Source of the DNA: Halictus rubicundus
Taxonomy: Eukaryota > Arthropoda > Insecta > Hymenoptera > Halictidae
Assembly: GCF_050948215.1 (NCBI RefSeq)
Contig: NW_027488580.1
Coordinates: forward strand, 1,364,001-1,428,000
DNA length: 64,000 nucleotides
Reading direction: 5' to 3'
Below the pieces are notes generated by a model. The model was not told the DNA's origin. It did not search any database and worked only from the letters and a program-made list of their open reading frames with translations. Of the stretch, positions 12,490-25,000 are shown piece by piece. Numbering within the stretch: position 1 is the first letter of the stretch; each line of letters begins with the position of its first letter. The translations under genes were made by a program, and so were the position numbers.

Positions 12490-13488
12490 CTAGAGATCAT
12501 CAAGGGCGTCCCCGCTCGCGTCAGAGGCGTCGCAACGGGGGTACGCCCCCGGGGCGTACCCTGCGCCGCCTCCCCCCCTTCGGCCGGGATCGTGATTACG
12601 CTCCCGATCCCGTTCCGCAGCCTCCTTCCGCAGCATAACCCGCTCGCAGAAGGAAGCGAACCCCCTCCACGCCTCCTCGCCACCGGCTGCCGCAGCGACG
12701 ACAGCCGGGAGCGAGAGGTCGTGGCCCACCGCGCGCCGCAGGGCACGGCGCTCTCCCCCCCATGCCGGACACTCCTCCAGAGTGTGTTGCGCCGTGTCCC
12801 GCGGCTCGCCGCAGTGGTGACACGCCTCCTCGGTCTCCCTCTCGATGCGACACAGGTAGTCGCCGAAGCACCCGTGCCCGCTCATCACCTGCGTCACACG
12901 GTAGGAGACCCTATGCCCCATCCATCCCCTGTTCCATTGATCGAACACCGGGAGGATGGCCCGAACGGCCCGCCTCTCGCCCTCCCTCGTCCCGGGAAGG
13001 CTATCGCGCCACTCCAGGGCTGCGTGCCGCCGAGCATGTCGCCTGAGCTCATCCACCATGAGCCGCGCCTGATCCGGGGCCACCCCCCGGAGCCGGAGTT
13101 CCCTGGAGTGCGTATGCACATCCGCCAACACGCGGGCCTCCAGCTCGAGGGGGATCAGCCCCGACATCACCATCGCCGTCGCGTATGAAATGGTGCGGTA
13201 CCCCCGCACGATGCCTATGGCCAGCCTGCGCTCGATGCGACGCAGCAGCGACCGTGTGCCGCCACTGCGCCCCCTAGCCAAGACATCGCGCGCCCACACA
13301 GGGGCTCCGTACAGGACCAAAACTCGCACCACCACCGCGAACAGACGACGCACCCGTCCACAGGGTCCCCCGAGATTCGGGAGAAGGCGACCGAGCGCAG
13401 CGGTCGCCCTCTCCGCCCGGGGCGCCAGCGACTCAAGGTGGCGGTCAAAACGCCACCGGCCGTCAAGCTCGAGTCCCAGGTACCGCAT
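12490..13488 (-). pseudogene. ORF2 C-terminal part (post-RT region with CCHC knuckle), out of frame with the RT
   Basis: This is an open frame of 332 codons beginning MRYLGLELDGRW, which in R1-clade proteins directly follows the RT palm/thumb and is normally continuous with it. Here it lies +1 relative to the upstream RT frame. The ATG at 13486-13488 is an internal methionine of the original protein, not a real start. Conserved family features are GHGCFGDYLCRI (residues ~204-215) followed by a zinc knuckle C-x2-C-x8-H-x4-C at 223-240 (about 12769-12822). The tail is rich in charged residues (RKEAAERDRER) and then Gly/Ala, ending at the stop at 12490. The knuckle is thought to help nucleic-acid binding during target-primed reverse transcription. 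Assignment to ORF2 is secure; whether it is still translated is doubtful. Confidence 0.9.
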
Positions 13489-15835
13489 TGTACGCCTTGA
13501 CCATACCCTCCCCCACGCAGATCCAGCACTGGGGAGGCGCCGCCAACCGGGCCGAGCGGAGAAACCACATGGCCCTGGTTTTCTCGACGGACACCTCTAG
13601 GCCCAGCGACCGGATCGCGCGCACCGCGCGCCACGCGCCGCGCTCCGCCAGGCAGATGGCCTCCTTCGCATACCTCCCGGTGGCCAATACCAGCGTGTCG
13701 TCGGCGTAACACGTCAGGCTGACCCCGGGAGGCATCTCCTCCCGCAGGACGCGATCGTACGCAAGATTCCACAGCAACGGGCCCAACACCGAGCCCTGCG
13801 GAACCCCGCGCACGACGCCCCTGCGCACCATCCCGTACCGGCCGGGATACTCTATACCCCTGTCGGAGAGATAGCTCCCGATCACCCTTCTGAGATACAG
13901 AGGCACCCGGTGGAAGACCAGGGCCTCCATTATCCGATCCCAGGGGACGGTGTTGAACGCGTTAGCGATATCCAAGGATATCGCCAACGCAACACCGCCC
14001 CCCCTCGTACAGGCCTCCGAGAGAGCCCTCACCCGCCGAATAGCGTCGACGGTGGAGAGACCCTCCCGGAAGCCGAATTGAACCCCGCTCAGATCGGGGA
14101 CCCCTCCCGCCGACAGGTGCCGGACGAGGCGTCCAACGAGTACGCGCTCGAACAACTTCCCCGCCTCGTCCAGCAGACAAATTGGCCGGTACCCTGAGGG
14201 CGAGTCCCGGGACTTGCCCCCCTTCGGAAGGAGGACCAACCTGCCCGACTTCCACTCCGTGGGGAACACCCCCTCCCTCAGACAGCCGTTATACAGCTGC
14301 CGGAGTTCGGCGGCGAGTCCCCCCTCCAGGGCCAAGACCAACGCGCGGCCCGGCACCCCGTCCGGGCCCGGGGCCTTGCGGCCCACCCGCCGCGCCCTGG
14401 CCATCGCCTCACCCAGCTCGCCGGCCGACACCTCCCACTCTGCGGACCAGGAGAGAGGCTCCTGTTCCCAATGGGAGCGGCGCAGTTGTCCCCCCTCTCG
14501 CGGGAAGAGGGACGCCACCACTCCCTCGAGCAGGTGGGGGTCCATCGACTCCGTCACCGGAGGCGCCCACGCGCGCAGCTTGTTCATGACAAGCTTGTAC
14601 GGGCGCCCCCATGGATCGGAGTCCACCGTGCCGACGAGCTCCGACCACGCGTCGGCCTTGGCCCGCGCGATAGCCCTGCGGAGAACCCCGAGCGCGGCTC
14701 GGTACTCCCCGCCGAGCCTCGCCGTCGCCTCCTCGTCGTCGCGCCTCCTACGCGCTCGGCCGTACCGACGCCGCGCGGCATTGCAGGCACGCCGGAGCTC
14801 CGCAATGCCGGCGGACCACCAGTACGCCGCCCTCCTGGGGGCGAACCGGCTGCGGGGCATGGCGGTGTCGCACACCGCCGTTATTACCTCCCGCAGCCGC
14901 CTCGCCCCTTGCGCAGGCGCCAGCTCGGACAGGGCCGGCCCCGTCCATGTCGCCGCGGCTACCGCGGCCCCGAACGCGTCCGCGTCCAGCCGCTTCAAGG
15001 CCCATCGCGGCCGTCGGTCCCCCCGGCCCGGCCGGGAATCCCGCGCGTGGAGGGTGGGCCACACGTCCATGACGATGGGCGTATGGTCTGACGCAATCTC
15101 TATCTCCTCGGCCACCCTCCATCCCGACACCCGGCGCACGGCCGAGGGAGTCCCCCATGTCAGGTCGACAATCGAGACCCCCTGCGGACGCACGCACGTC
15201 GGCGTGGATCCCCGGTTAATCAACCGGAGATCCAGGCCGGCCGCCCAGGTTAACACCTCGCTACCCCTAGTGGTCGTCCTGGGACTCCCCCACGATACCG
15301 CGTGGGCATTGAAGTCTCCCAAAACGAGAACCGGGCGGGCGCTGCACCGCGCGATGCAGCTGTTCAGCCCGCCCAGGAACCCCCGAAATTGATCGAGGCC
15401 ACAGCTCGGCGAGATGTAGATCCCGACAACCGCGATGTCCCCCCATTGCACCGCCACGAATCCCTCGCCCCGCTCCAGAAGGGAGACCGACGGGGACCCG
15501 GGGCGGCTTCCCGCCACTATTACTACGGAGCCGATCTCGTCCCCCACCCAGAAGGGGTGTTCGGGGATTGCGTACGGCTCCGCCGCAACTGCCAGCCCAG
15601 CCCCCCACTCGCGCACGGCTTGGACAAACAGGTCCTGTGTCGCGCGCGAGTGGTTGAGGTTCGCCTGCAGAACCGGAGTAGGATTAAAAGTACCTACTCT
15701 AACATGGGCTCTGCAGAGTCCCCTCCCTGGGAGGTCCGGGCCCCCGGCGCCGTCTGCGGCCGCTGCGCGGATGCAGCCCCAGACGCGCCCTTCTCTTTCG
15801 TCGCCGCGCGGCCCCTCTTGGGAGCCGGGGCACAC
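13463..15835 (-). pseudogene. ORF2 N-terminal part: APE-type endonuclease and reverse transcriptase
   Basis: This open frame of 790 codons nicks the target and copies the element RNA. The endonuclease occupies residues ~56-256 (about 15068-15670): QANLNHS (56-62), catalytic-type E in AAEPY (~86), GDFNAH (173-178), D in SIVDLTW (224) and SDH (249-251). The RT occupies ~484-765: KAPGPDGVP (487-495), LVLLPKGGK (533-541), YRPICLLDEAGKLFERV, QFGFREGLS, motif A with D622 and F627, GVPQGSVLGPLLWN (677-690) and the YADD box (710-713). All key acidic residues are present. The first ~46 codons overlap ORF1 in the -1 frame, contain no ATG (the nominal start is GTG) and probably are not the natural N-terminus. 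The frame ends prematurely after VKAYNA, just past the RT, because of the shift near 13488; the remainder lies in the +1 frame. It is not R2-like, since R2 has a restriction-type endonuclease. Confidence 0.95.
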
Positions 15836-16410
15836 GCTTTGGCCCCGAATCTATGGCCCGATGGTCTCCCCAGGTCCGCGCAGAGCGGGCACCTGGGGGC
15901 GGCCTTACAGGCCGAAGCCCGGTGCTCCGCCGCCCCGCAGCGGTAGCACATCGCGCCTCTGTCGACCGCGCTCTTGCATGTCGCCCGCGTGTGCCCCGTC
16001 TCCAAACAACGGAAGCATTGGAGGGGCCGCTCCCTCAGCGCCTCGACGCGGGCCGAGGACCAGCCGACCAGCAGCCGGCCTCCCGCCAACACTTTCTTGA
16101 CGGCCGCGAGGGGGCCCTGGGCCCAACAGGAGCCCAGCGCCTGCTCCGAGGCGGGTCTGCGGATCTCGCCGACCCGGAACTCCGCCGCGGAACACCCCCC
16201 CGCCGCCGCCAGCGCCGCCGCTACGTCCCCGGGCGACACCGAGTCGTCCAGGCCCGCCACGCGCACCTCGCCGCGCTTGACCGCCTGGGAGACCTTAACC
16301 CCGGTCCCCCCAAGCGCCTCGGCGATCCTCCCGGAGAGGGCCCGTGCCTTCTCCTGGCACCCCGTGCCCCTGACCTCCAGGAGGATCCCGCCGGTTTTCG
16401 ACCGCCTGGG
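15694..16410 (-). pseudogene. Truncated ORF1 (gag-like RNA-binding protein) with three zinc knuckles
   Basis: This is the 3' part of gag: 238 codons from the satellite junction to the TAG at 15694-15696. The frame is open across the junction and meets a stop inside the satellite at 16429-16431, so no genuine start remains; a GTG at 16266 is only an internal codon. Typical R1-clade gag stretches are GGILLEVRG near the broken end, VRVAGLDDSVSP, VGEIRRP and LLVGWSSARVEA. The nucleocapsid region has CFRCLETGHTRATC (C-x2-C-x4-H-x4-C), CYRCGAAEHRASAC (same spacing) and a third C-x2-C-x8-H-x6-C knuckle, together at about 15832-16017. The protein normally binds element RNA into ribonucleoprotein particles. 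Its stop lies just inside ORF2, whose frame is -1. The N-terminal half of gag and the 5' UTR are missing. Confidence 0.93.
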
Positions 16411-19030
16411 CCTATCCTCTATCCTATCCTATCCTCTATCCTATCCTATCCTCTATCCTATCCTATCCTATCCTATCCTCTATCCTATCCTATCCTCTAT
16501 CCTATCCTATCCTCTATCCTATCCTATCCTCTATCCTATCCTATCCTCTATTCTATCCTATCCTCATTCCTATCCTATACTCCATTATATCCTATCCGCT
16601 ATCCTATCATATCCTCTATCCTATCGTCTATCCTATCCTCTATCCTATCCTATCCTATCCTCTATCCTATCCTATCCTCTATCCTATCCTATCCTCTATC
16701 CTCTCCTATCCTCTATCCTATTCTATTCTCCATCCTATCCTATCCTCTATCCTATCCTATCCTCTATCCTATACTATCCGCTATCCTATCCTATCCTCTA
16801 TCCTATCCTGTCCTCTATCCTATCCTATCCTCTATCCTATCCTATCCTCTATCCTATCCTATCCTCTATCCTATCCTATCCTCTATCATATCCTATCCTA
16901 TCCTATCCTCTATCCTCTATCCTATCCTATCCTCTATAATATCGTATCCTCTATCATATAATATCCTCTTGCCTATGATATCATCTACCCTATCGTATCC
17001 TCTATCCTATCCAATCTCCTACCCTATCCTCTATCCTATCCTATCCTCTATCGTCTGCTCTATCCTATCCTATCCACTATCCTATCCTATCCTCAATGCT
17101 ATCCTATTCTCTATCCTCACCTATCCTTTATACTATCCTATCCTCTATCCTATCCTATCCTCTATCCTATCCTGTCCTCTATCCTATCCTATCCTCTATC
17201 CTATCCTATCCTCTATCCTCTCCTATCCTCTATCCTATTCTATTCTCCATCCTATCCTATCCTCTATCCTATCCTATCCTCTATCCTATACTATCCGCTA
17301 TCCTATCCTATCCTCTATCCTATCCTATACTCTATCCTAACCTATCCTCTATCCTATCCTATTCTCTATCCTATCCTATCCTGAACCCTATCCTATCCTC
17401 ATTCCTGACCTATACTCCATTATATCCTATCTTCTATCCTATCATATCCTCTATCCTATCCAATCCTCTATCCTATCCTCTATCCTATCCTCTATCCTAT
17501 CCTCTATCCTATCCTATCCTCTATCCTATCCTATCCTCTATCCTATCCTATCCTCTATCCTATCCTATCCTCTATCCTAGCCTATCCTCTATCCTATCCG
17601 ATCCTCCATCCTATCCTATCCTCTATCCTATCCTATCCTCTATCCTATCCTATCCTATCCTCTATCCTATCCTATCCTCTATCCTATCCTATCCTCTATC
17701 CTATCCTCTATCCTATCCTATACTCTATCCTAACCTATCCTCTATCCTATCCTATCCTCTATCCTGTCCTATCCTCTTTAATGTCGTATCCTCTATCATA
17801 TCCTATCCTCTTTCCTATCCTATCCTCTATCCTAACCTATCCTCTATCCGGTCCTATCCTCTTTAATGTCGTATCCTCTATCATATCCTATCCTCTTTCC
17901 TATTATATCATCTATCCTATCCAATCTCTATTGTCTCCTTTCCTCTATCCTATCCTATCCTCTATCCTATCCTATCCTCTATCCTATCCGATCCTCTATC
18001 CTATCCTATCCTCTATCCTATCCCATCCTCTATCCTATCCTATCCTCTATCCTATCCTATCCTCTATCCTATCCTATCCTCTATCCTAACCTATCCTCTA
18101 TCCTATCCTATCCTGTATCCTATCCTATCCTCTATCCTATCCTATCCTCTATCCTGTCCTATCCTCTATAATATCGTATCCTCTATCCTATCCTATCCTC
18201 TATCCTATCCTATCCTCTATCCTATCCTATCCTCTATCCTATCCTATCCTCTATCCTATCCTATCCTCAATCCTATCCTATCCTCTATCCTCTCCTATCC
18301 TTTATACTAACCAATCCTCTATCCTATCATCTATCCTATCCTATCCTCAACGCTATCCTATCCTCATTACTATCCTATACTCCATTATATCCTATCCGCT
18401 ATCGTATCATATCCTCTATCCTATAATATCCTCTATCCTATCCAATCCTCTATCCTATCCAATCCTCTATCCTATCCAATCCTCTATCCTATCCTCTATC
18501 ATATCCTCTATCCTATCCTCTATCGTATCCTATCCTCTATCCTATTCTATCCTCTATCCTATCCTATCCTCTATCCTATCCTATCCTCTATCCTATCCTA
18601 TCCTCTATCCTGTCCTATCCTCTATAATATCGTATCCTCTATCATATCCTATCCTCTTTCCTATTATATCATCTATCCTATCCAATCTCTATCGTCTCCT
18701 GTCCTCTATCCTATCCAATCCCCTATCCTATCCTCTATCCTATCCTATCCTCTATCCTATCCTATCCTCTATCCTAACCTATCCTCTATCATATCCTCTA
18801 TCCTATCCTATCCTCTATCCTATCCTCTATCCTATCCTATGCTCTATCCTATCCTATCCTCTATCCCACCCTATCCTCTATCCTATCCTATCCTCTATCC
18901 GGTCCTATCCTCTTTAATGTCGTATCCTCTATCATATCCTATCCTCTTTCCTATTATATCATCTATCCTATCCAATCTCTATCGTCTCCTTTACTCTATC
19001 CTATCCAATCCCCTATCCTATCCTACCCTC
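16411..19030. repeat. Right flank of the element: short-range duplications only
   Basis: This 2.6-kb part contains a partial duplication at a shift of about 517 bp (TTCTATTCTCCATCC at 16721 and 17238). It also contains a close pair of CTTTAATGTCG markers about 85 bp apart (near 17781 and 17866), followed by a further one near 18914. A single CTTGCCTATGATATC marker at about 16970 belongs to the variant set otherwise found beyond 55 kb. No gene is seen. Confidence 0.7.
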
Positions 19031-22000
19031 TATCCTATCCGATCCTCTATCCTATCCTCTCCTCTATCCTATCCCATCCTCTATCCTATCCTATCCTCTA
19101 TCCTATCCTATCCTCTATCCTATCCTATCCTCTATCCTAACCTATCCTCTATCCTATCCTATCCTGTATCCTATCCTATCCTGTATCCAATCCTATCCTC
19201 TATCCTGTCCTATCCTCTATAATATCGTATCCTCTATCCTATCCTATCCTCTATCCTATCCTATCCTCTATCCTATCCTATCCTCTATCCTATCCTATCC
19301 TCAATCCTATCCTATCCTCTATCCTATCCTATCCTCAATCCTATCCTATCCTCTATCCTCTCCTATCCTTTATACTAATCAATCCTCTATCCTATCCTCT
19401 GTCCTATCCTATCCTCAACGCTATCCTATCCTCATTACTATGCTATACTCCATTATATCCTATCCGCTATCGTATCATATCCTCTATCCTATAATATCCT
19501 CTATCCTATCCAATCCTCTATCCTATCCAATCCTCTATCCTATCCTCTATCATATCCTCTATCCTATCCAATCCTCTATCCTATCCTCTATCATATCCTC
19601 TATCCTATCCTCTATCGTATCCTATCCTCTATCCTATTCTATCCTCTATCCTATCCTATCCTCTATCGTATCCTATCCTCTATCCTGTCCTATCCTCTAT
19701 AATATCGTATCCTCTATCATATCCTATCCTCTTTCCTATTATATCATCTATCCTATCCAATCTCTATCGTCTCCTTTCCTCTATCCTATCCAATCCCCTA
19801 TCTTATCTTCTATCGTCTCCTGTCATCTATCCTATCCAATCCCCTATCCTATCCTCTATCCTATCCTATCCTCTATCCTATCCTACCCTCAATCCTATCC
19901 TATCCTATGCTCTATCCTATCCTATCCTCAATCCTATCCTATCCTCTATCCTATCCTATCCTATCCTCTATCCTCTCTTATCCTTTATACTAACCAATCC
20001 TCTATCCTATCCTCTATCCTATACTATCCTCTATCCTATCCTATCCTCTATCCTATCCTATCCTCTATCCTATCCTATCCTATCCTCTATCCTATCCTAT
20101 CCTCTATCCTATCCTATCCTTTATCCTATCCTATCCTCTATCCTATCCTATCCTCTATCCTATCCTATCCTCTATCCTATCCTATCCTCTATCCTATACT
20201 ATCCTCTATCCTATCCTATCCTCTATCCTATCCTATCCTCTACCCTATCCTATCCTCTATCCTATCCTATCCTCTATCCTATCCTATACTCTATCCTAAC
20301 CTATCCTCTATCCTATCCTATCCTCTATCCTATCCTATCCTCTATCCTATCCTATCCTCTATCCTATCCTATCCTCTATCCTGTCCTATCCTCTATAATA
20401 TCGTATCCTCTATCATATCCTATCCTCTTTCCTATTATATCATCTATCCTATCCAATCTCTATCGTCTCCTTTCCTCTATCCTATCCAATCCCCTATCTT
20501 ATCTTCTATCGTCTCCTGTCATCTATCCTATCCAATCCCCTATCCTATCCTCTATCCTATCCTATCCTCTATCCTATCCTACCCTCAATCCTATCCTATC
20601 CTATGCTCTATCCTATCCTATCCTCAATCCTATCCTATCCTCTATCCTATCCTATCCTCAATCCTATCCTATCCTCTATCCTATCCTATCCTCTATCCTA
20701 TCCTATCCTCTATCCTATCCTATCCTCTATCCTATCCTATCCTCTATCCTATCCTATCCTCTATCCTATCCTATCCTATCCTCTATCCTATCCTATCCTC
20801 TATCCTATCCTATCCTCTATCCTATCCTATCCTCTATCCTATCCTATCCTCTATCCTATCCTATCCTCTATCCTATACTATCCTCTATCCTATCCTATCC
20901 TCTATCCTATCCTATCCTCTACCCTATCCTATCCTCTATCCTATCCTATCCTCTATCCTATCCTATACTCTATCCTAACCTATCCTCTATCCTATCCTAT
21001 CCTCTATCCTATCCTATCCTCTATCCTATCCTATCCTCTATCCTATCCTATCCTCTATCCTATCCTATCCTATCCTCTATCCTATCCTATCCTCTATCCT
21101 ATCCTATACTCTATCCTATCCTATCCTCTATCCTATCCTATCCTCTATCCTATCCTATCCTATCCTCTATCCTAACCTATCCTCTATCCTATCCTATCCT
21201 CTATCCTGTCCTATCCTCTTTAATGTCGTATCCTCTATCATATCCTATCCTCTTTCCTATTATATCATCTATCCTATCCAATCTCTATCGTCTCCTTTCC
21301 TCTATCCTATCCTATCCTCTATCCTATCCTATCCTCTATCCTATCCGATCCTCTATCCTATCCTATCCTCTATCCTATCCCATCCTCTATCCTATCCTAT
21401 CCTCTATCCTATCCTATCCTCTATCCTATCCTCTATCCTATCCGATACTCTATCCTAAGCTATCCTCTATCCTATCCTATCCTCTATCCTGTCCTATCCT
21501 CTTTAATGTCGTATCCTCTATCATATCCTATCCTCTTTCCTATTATATCATCTATCCTATCCAATCTCTATCGTCTCCTTTCCTCTATCCTATCCTATCC
21601 TCTATCCTATCCTATCCTCTATCCTATCCGATCCTCTATCCTATCCTATCCTCTATCCTATCCCATCCTCTATCCTATCCTATCCTCTATCCTATCCTAT
21701 CCTCTATCCTATCCTATCCTCTATCCTAACCTATCCTCTATCCTATCCTATCCTGTATCCTATCCTATCCTCTATCCTATCCTATCCTCTATCCTCTCCT
21801 ATCCTTTATACTAACCAATCTTCTATCCTATCCTCTATCCTATCCTATCCTCTATCCTATCCTATCCTCTATCCTATCCTATACTCAATCCTATCCTATC
21901 CTCTATCCTATCCTATCCTCAACGCTATCCTATCCTCTATCCTATCCTATCCTCAACGCTATCCTATCCTCATTACTATCCTATACTCCATTATATCCTA

Positions 22001-25000
22001 TCCGCTATCGTATCATATCCTCTATCCTATAATATCCTCTATCCTATCCAATCCTCTATCCTATCCTCTATCATATCCTCTATCCTATCCTATCCTCTAT
22101 CCTATCCTCTATCCTATCCTCTATCCTATCCTCTATCCTATCCTATCCTCTATCCTGTCCTATCCTCTTTAATGTCGTATCCTCTATCATATCCTATCCT
22201 CTTTCCTATTATATCATCTATCCTATCCAATCTCTATCGTCTCCTTTCCTCTATCCTATCCAATTCCCTATCTTATCTTCTATCGTCTCCTGTCCTATAT
22301 CCTATCCAATCCCCTATCATGTCCTCTATCCTATCCTATCCTCTATCCTATCCTACCCTCAATCCTATCCTATCCTATGCTCTATCCTATTCTATACTCT
22401 ATCCTATCCCATCCTCTATCCTATCCTATCCTCTATCCTATCCTCTCCTCTATCCTATTCTATCCTCTATAATAACCTATCCTCTATCCTATCCTATCCT
22501 GTATCCTATCCTATCCTCTATCCTATCCTATCCTCTATCCTGTCCTATCCTCTATAATATCGTATCCTCTATCCTATCCTATCCTCTATCCTATCCTATC
22601 CTCTATCCTCTCCTATCCTTTATACTAACCAATCCTGTATACTATCCTCTATCAAATCCTGTCCTGTATCCTATCCTATCCTATCCTCTATCCTATCCTA
22701 TCCTCTATCCTCTCCTATCCTCTATCCTATCCTAACCTCTATCCTATCCTATCCTATCCTATCCTCTATCCTAACCTATCCTCTGTCTTATCCTATCCTC
22801 TATCCTATACTATCCTGAAACCTATCCTATCCTCATTCCTATCCTATACTCCATTATATCCTATCCGCTATCCTATCATATCCTCTATCCTATCCTCTAT
22901 CCTATCCTCTATCCTATCCTATCCTCTATCCTATCCTATCCTCTATCCTATCCTATCCTCTATCCACTCCTATCCTCTATCCTATCCTATCCTCTATCCT
23001 ATGCTATCCTCTATCCTATCCTATCCTCTATCCTATACTATCCGCTATCCTATCCTATTCTCTATCCTATCCTCTCCTGAACCCTATCCTATCCTCATTC
23101 CTAACCTATACTCCATTATATCCTATCCGCTATCCTATCATATCCTCTATCCTATCCAATCCTCTATCCTATCCTCTATCCTATCCTATCCTCAACCCTA
23201 TCCTATCCTCATTCCTATCCTATAGTCCATTATATCCTATCCGCTATCCTATCCAATCCTTTATCCTATCCTCTATCCTATCCTCTATCCTATCCTCTAT
23301 CCTATCCTCTATCCTATCCTATCCTCTATCCTATCCGATCCTCTATCCTATCCTCTCCTCTATCCTATCCCATCCTCTATCCTATCCTATCCTCTATCCT
23401 ATCCTATCCTCTATCCTATCCTATCCTCTATCCTAACCTATCCTCTATCCTATCCTATCCTGTATCCTATCCTATCCTGTATCCAATCCTATCCTCTATC
23501 CTGTCCTATCCTCTATAATATCGTATCCTCTATCCTATCCTATCCTCTATCCTATCCTATCCTCTATCCTATCCTATCCTCTATCCTATCCTATCCTCTA
23601 TCCTATCCTATCCTCAATCCTATCCTATCCTCTATCCTATCCTATCCTCAATCCTATCCTATCCTCTATCCTCTCCTATCCTTTATACTAATCAATCCTC
23701 TATCCTATCCTCTGTCCTATCCTATCCTCAACGCTATCCTATCCTCATTACTATGCTATACTCCATTATATCCTATCCGCTATCGTATCATATCCTCTAT
23801 CCTATAATATCCTCTATCCTATCCAATCCTCTATCCTATCCAATCCTCTATCCTATCCTCTATCATATCCTCTATCCTATCCAATCCTCTATCCTATCCT
23901 CTATCATATCCTCTATCCTATCCTCTATCGTATCCTATCCTCTATCCTATTCTATCCTCTATCCTATCCTATCCTCTATCCTATCCTATCCTCTATCCTG
24001 TCCTATCCTCTATAATATCGTATCCTCTATCATATCCTATCCTCTTTCCTATTATATCATCTATCCTATCCAATCTCTATCGTCTCCTTTCCTCTATCCT
24101 ATCCAATCCCCTATCTTATCTTCTATCGTCTCCTGTCATCTATCCTATCCAATCCCCTATCCTATCCTCTATCCTATCCTATCCTCTATCCTATCCTACC
24201 CTCAATCCTATCCTATCCTATGCTCTATCCTATCCTATCCTCAATCCTATCCTATCCTCTATCCTATCCTATCCTATCCTCTATCCTCTCTTATCCTTTA
24301 TACTAACCAATCCTCTATCCTATCCTCTATCCTATCCTATCCTCTATCCTATCCTATCCTCTATCCTATCCTATCCTCTATCCTATCCTATCCTATCCTC
24401 TATCCTATCCTATCCTCTATCCTATCCTATCCTTTATCCTATCCTATCCTCTATCCTATCCTATCCTCTATCCTATCCTATCCTCTATCCTATCCTATCC
24501 TCTATCCTATACTATCCTCTATCCTATCCTATCCTCTATCCTATCCTATCCTCTACCCTATCCTATCCTCTATCCTATCCTATCCTCTATCCTATCCTAT
24601 ACTCTATCCTAACCTATCCTCTATCCTATCCTATCCTCTATCCTATCCTATCCTCTATCCTATCCTATCCTCTATCCTATCCTATCCTCTATCCTGTCCT
24701 ATCCTCTATAATATCGTATCCTCTATCATATCCTATCCTCTTTCCTATTATATCATCTATCCTATCCAATCTCTATCGTCTCCTTTCCTCTATCCTATCC
24801 AATCCCCTATCTTATCTTCTATCGTCTCCTGTCATCTATCCTATCCAATCCCCTATCCTATCCTCTATCCTATCCTATCCTCTATCCTATCCTACCCTCA
24901 ATCCTATCCTATCCTATGCTCTATCCTATCCTATCCTCAATCCTATCCTATCCTCTATCCTATCCTATCCTCAATCCTATCCTATCCTCTATCCTATCCT

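Larger units (their letters stand above)
12083..16410 (-). mobile_element. 5'-truncated R1-clade non-LTR retrotransposon (LINE), inactive copy
   Basis: About 4.3 kb of GC-rich sequence lies between satellite DNA on both sides. Read on the minus strand it holds the 3' part of a gag-like ORF1, an ORF2 with APE endonuclease then reverse transcriptase then CCHC knuckle, a 3' UTR and an A25 tail (T25 on the + strand). There are no long terminal repeats. This order, the three gag knuckles and the C-terminal knuckle are known features of the R1 clade of arthropod LINEs (R1, TRAS, SART, Waldo and relatives). ORF1 begins abruptly at the 16410/16411 junction, so the 5' end is missing, as after incomplete reverse transcription. 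ORF2 carries a frameshift near 13488. The copy therefore cannot be autonomous as it stands. A target-site duplication cannot be defined uniquely because the flanks are repetitive; a 14-bp identity (12070-12083 and 16414-16427) is a weak candidate. Confidence 0.95.

Noticed and set aside
12251..12638. Small + strand frames in the 3' UTR region as genes
   Set aside because: They show composition-driven Pro/Arg-rich translations, no homologous motif, and lie in the element's 3' UTR and ORF2 end.
14214..15392. 392-codon + strand frame and other overlapping frames inside the element
   Set aside because: These are shadows of ORF2 in high-GC sequence; they carry no motif, while the minus strand carries a full endonuclease-RT motif set.
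12083..16410. Insertion of an R1 element in 28S rDNA
   Set aside because: Both flanks are satellite; no rRNA sequence is present.
12083..16410. LTR retrotransposon or endogenous retrovirus
   Set aside because: There are no terminal repeats, protease, RNase H or integrase; it has an A tail and an APE endonuclease placed before the RT, which identifies a LINE.
15853..17340. 495-codon + strand frame running from the element into the satellite
   Set aside because: It is antisense to gag in a GC-rich region and then enters stop-free repeat; no domain is recognisable and it crosses the insertion junction.
19440..20978. 512-codon open frame (and dozens like it, 67-512 codons) rich in SYPL/ILYP/ILSS as a repetitive protein gene
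   Set aside because: The frame is a by-product of a satellite whose + strand lacks stop codons. The same peptide appears in all three frames, with no start context, splice or codon structure, and copies break wherever a variant creates TAA.
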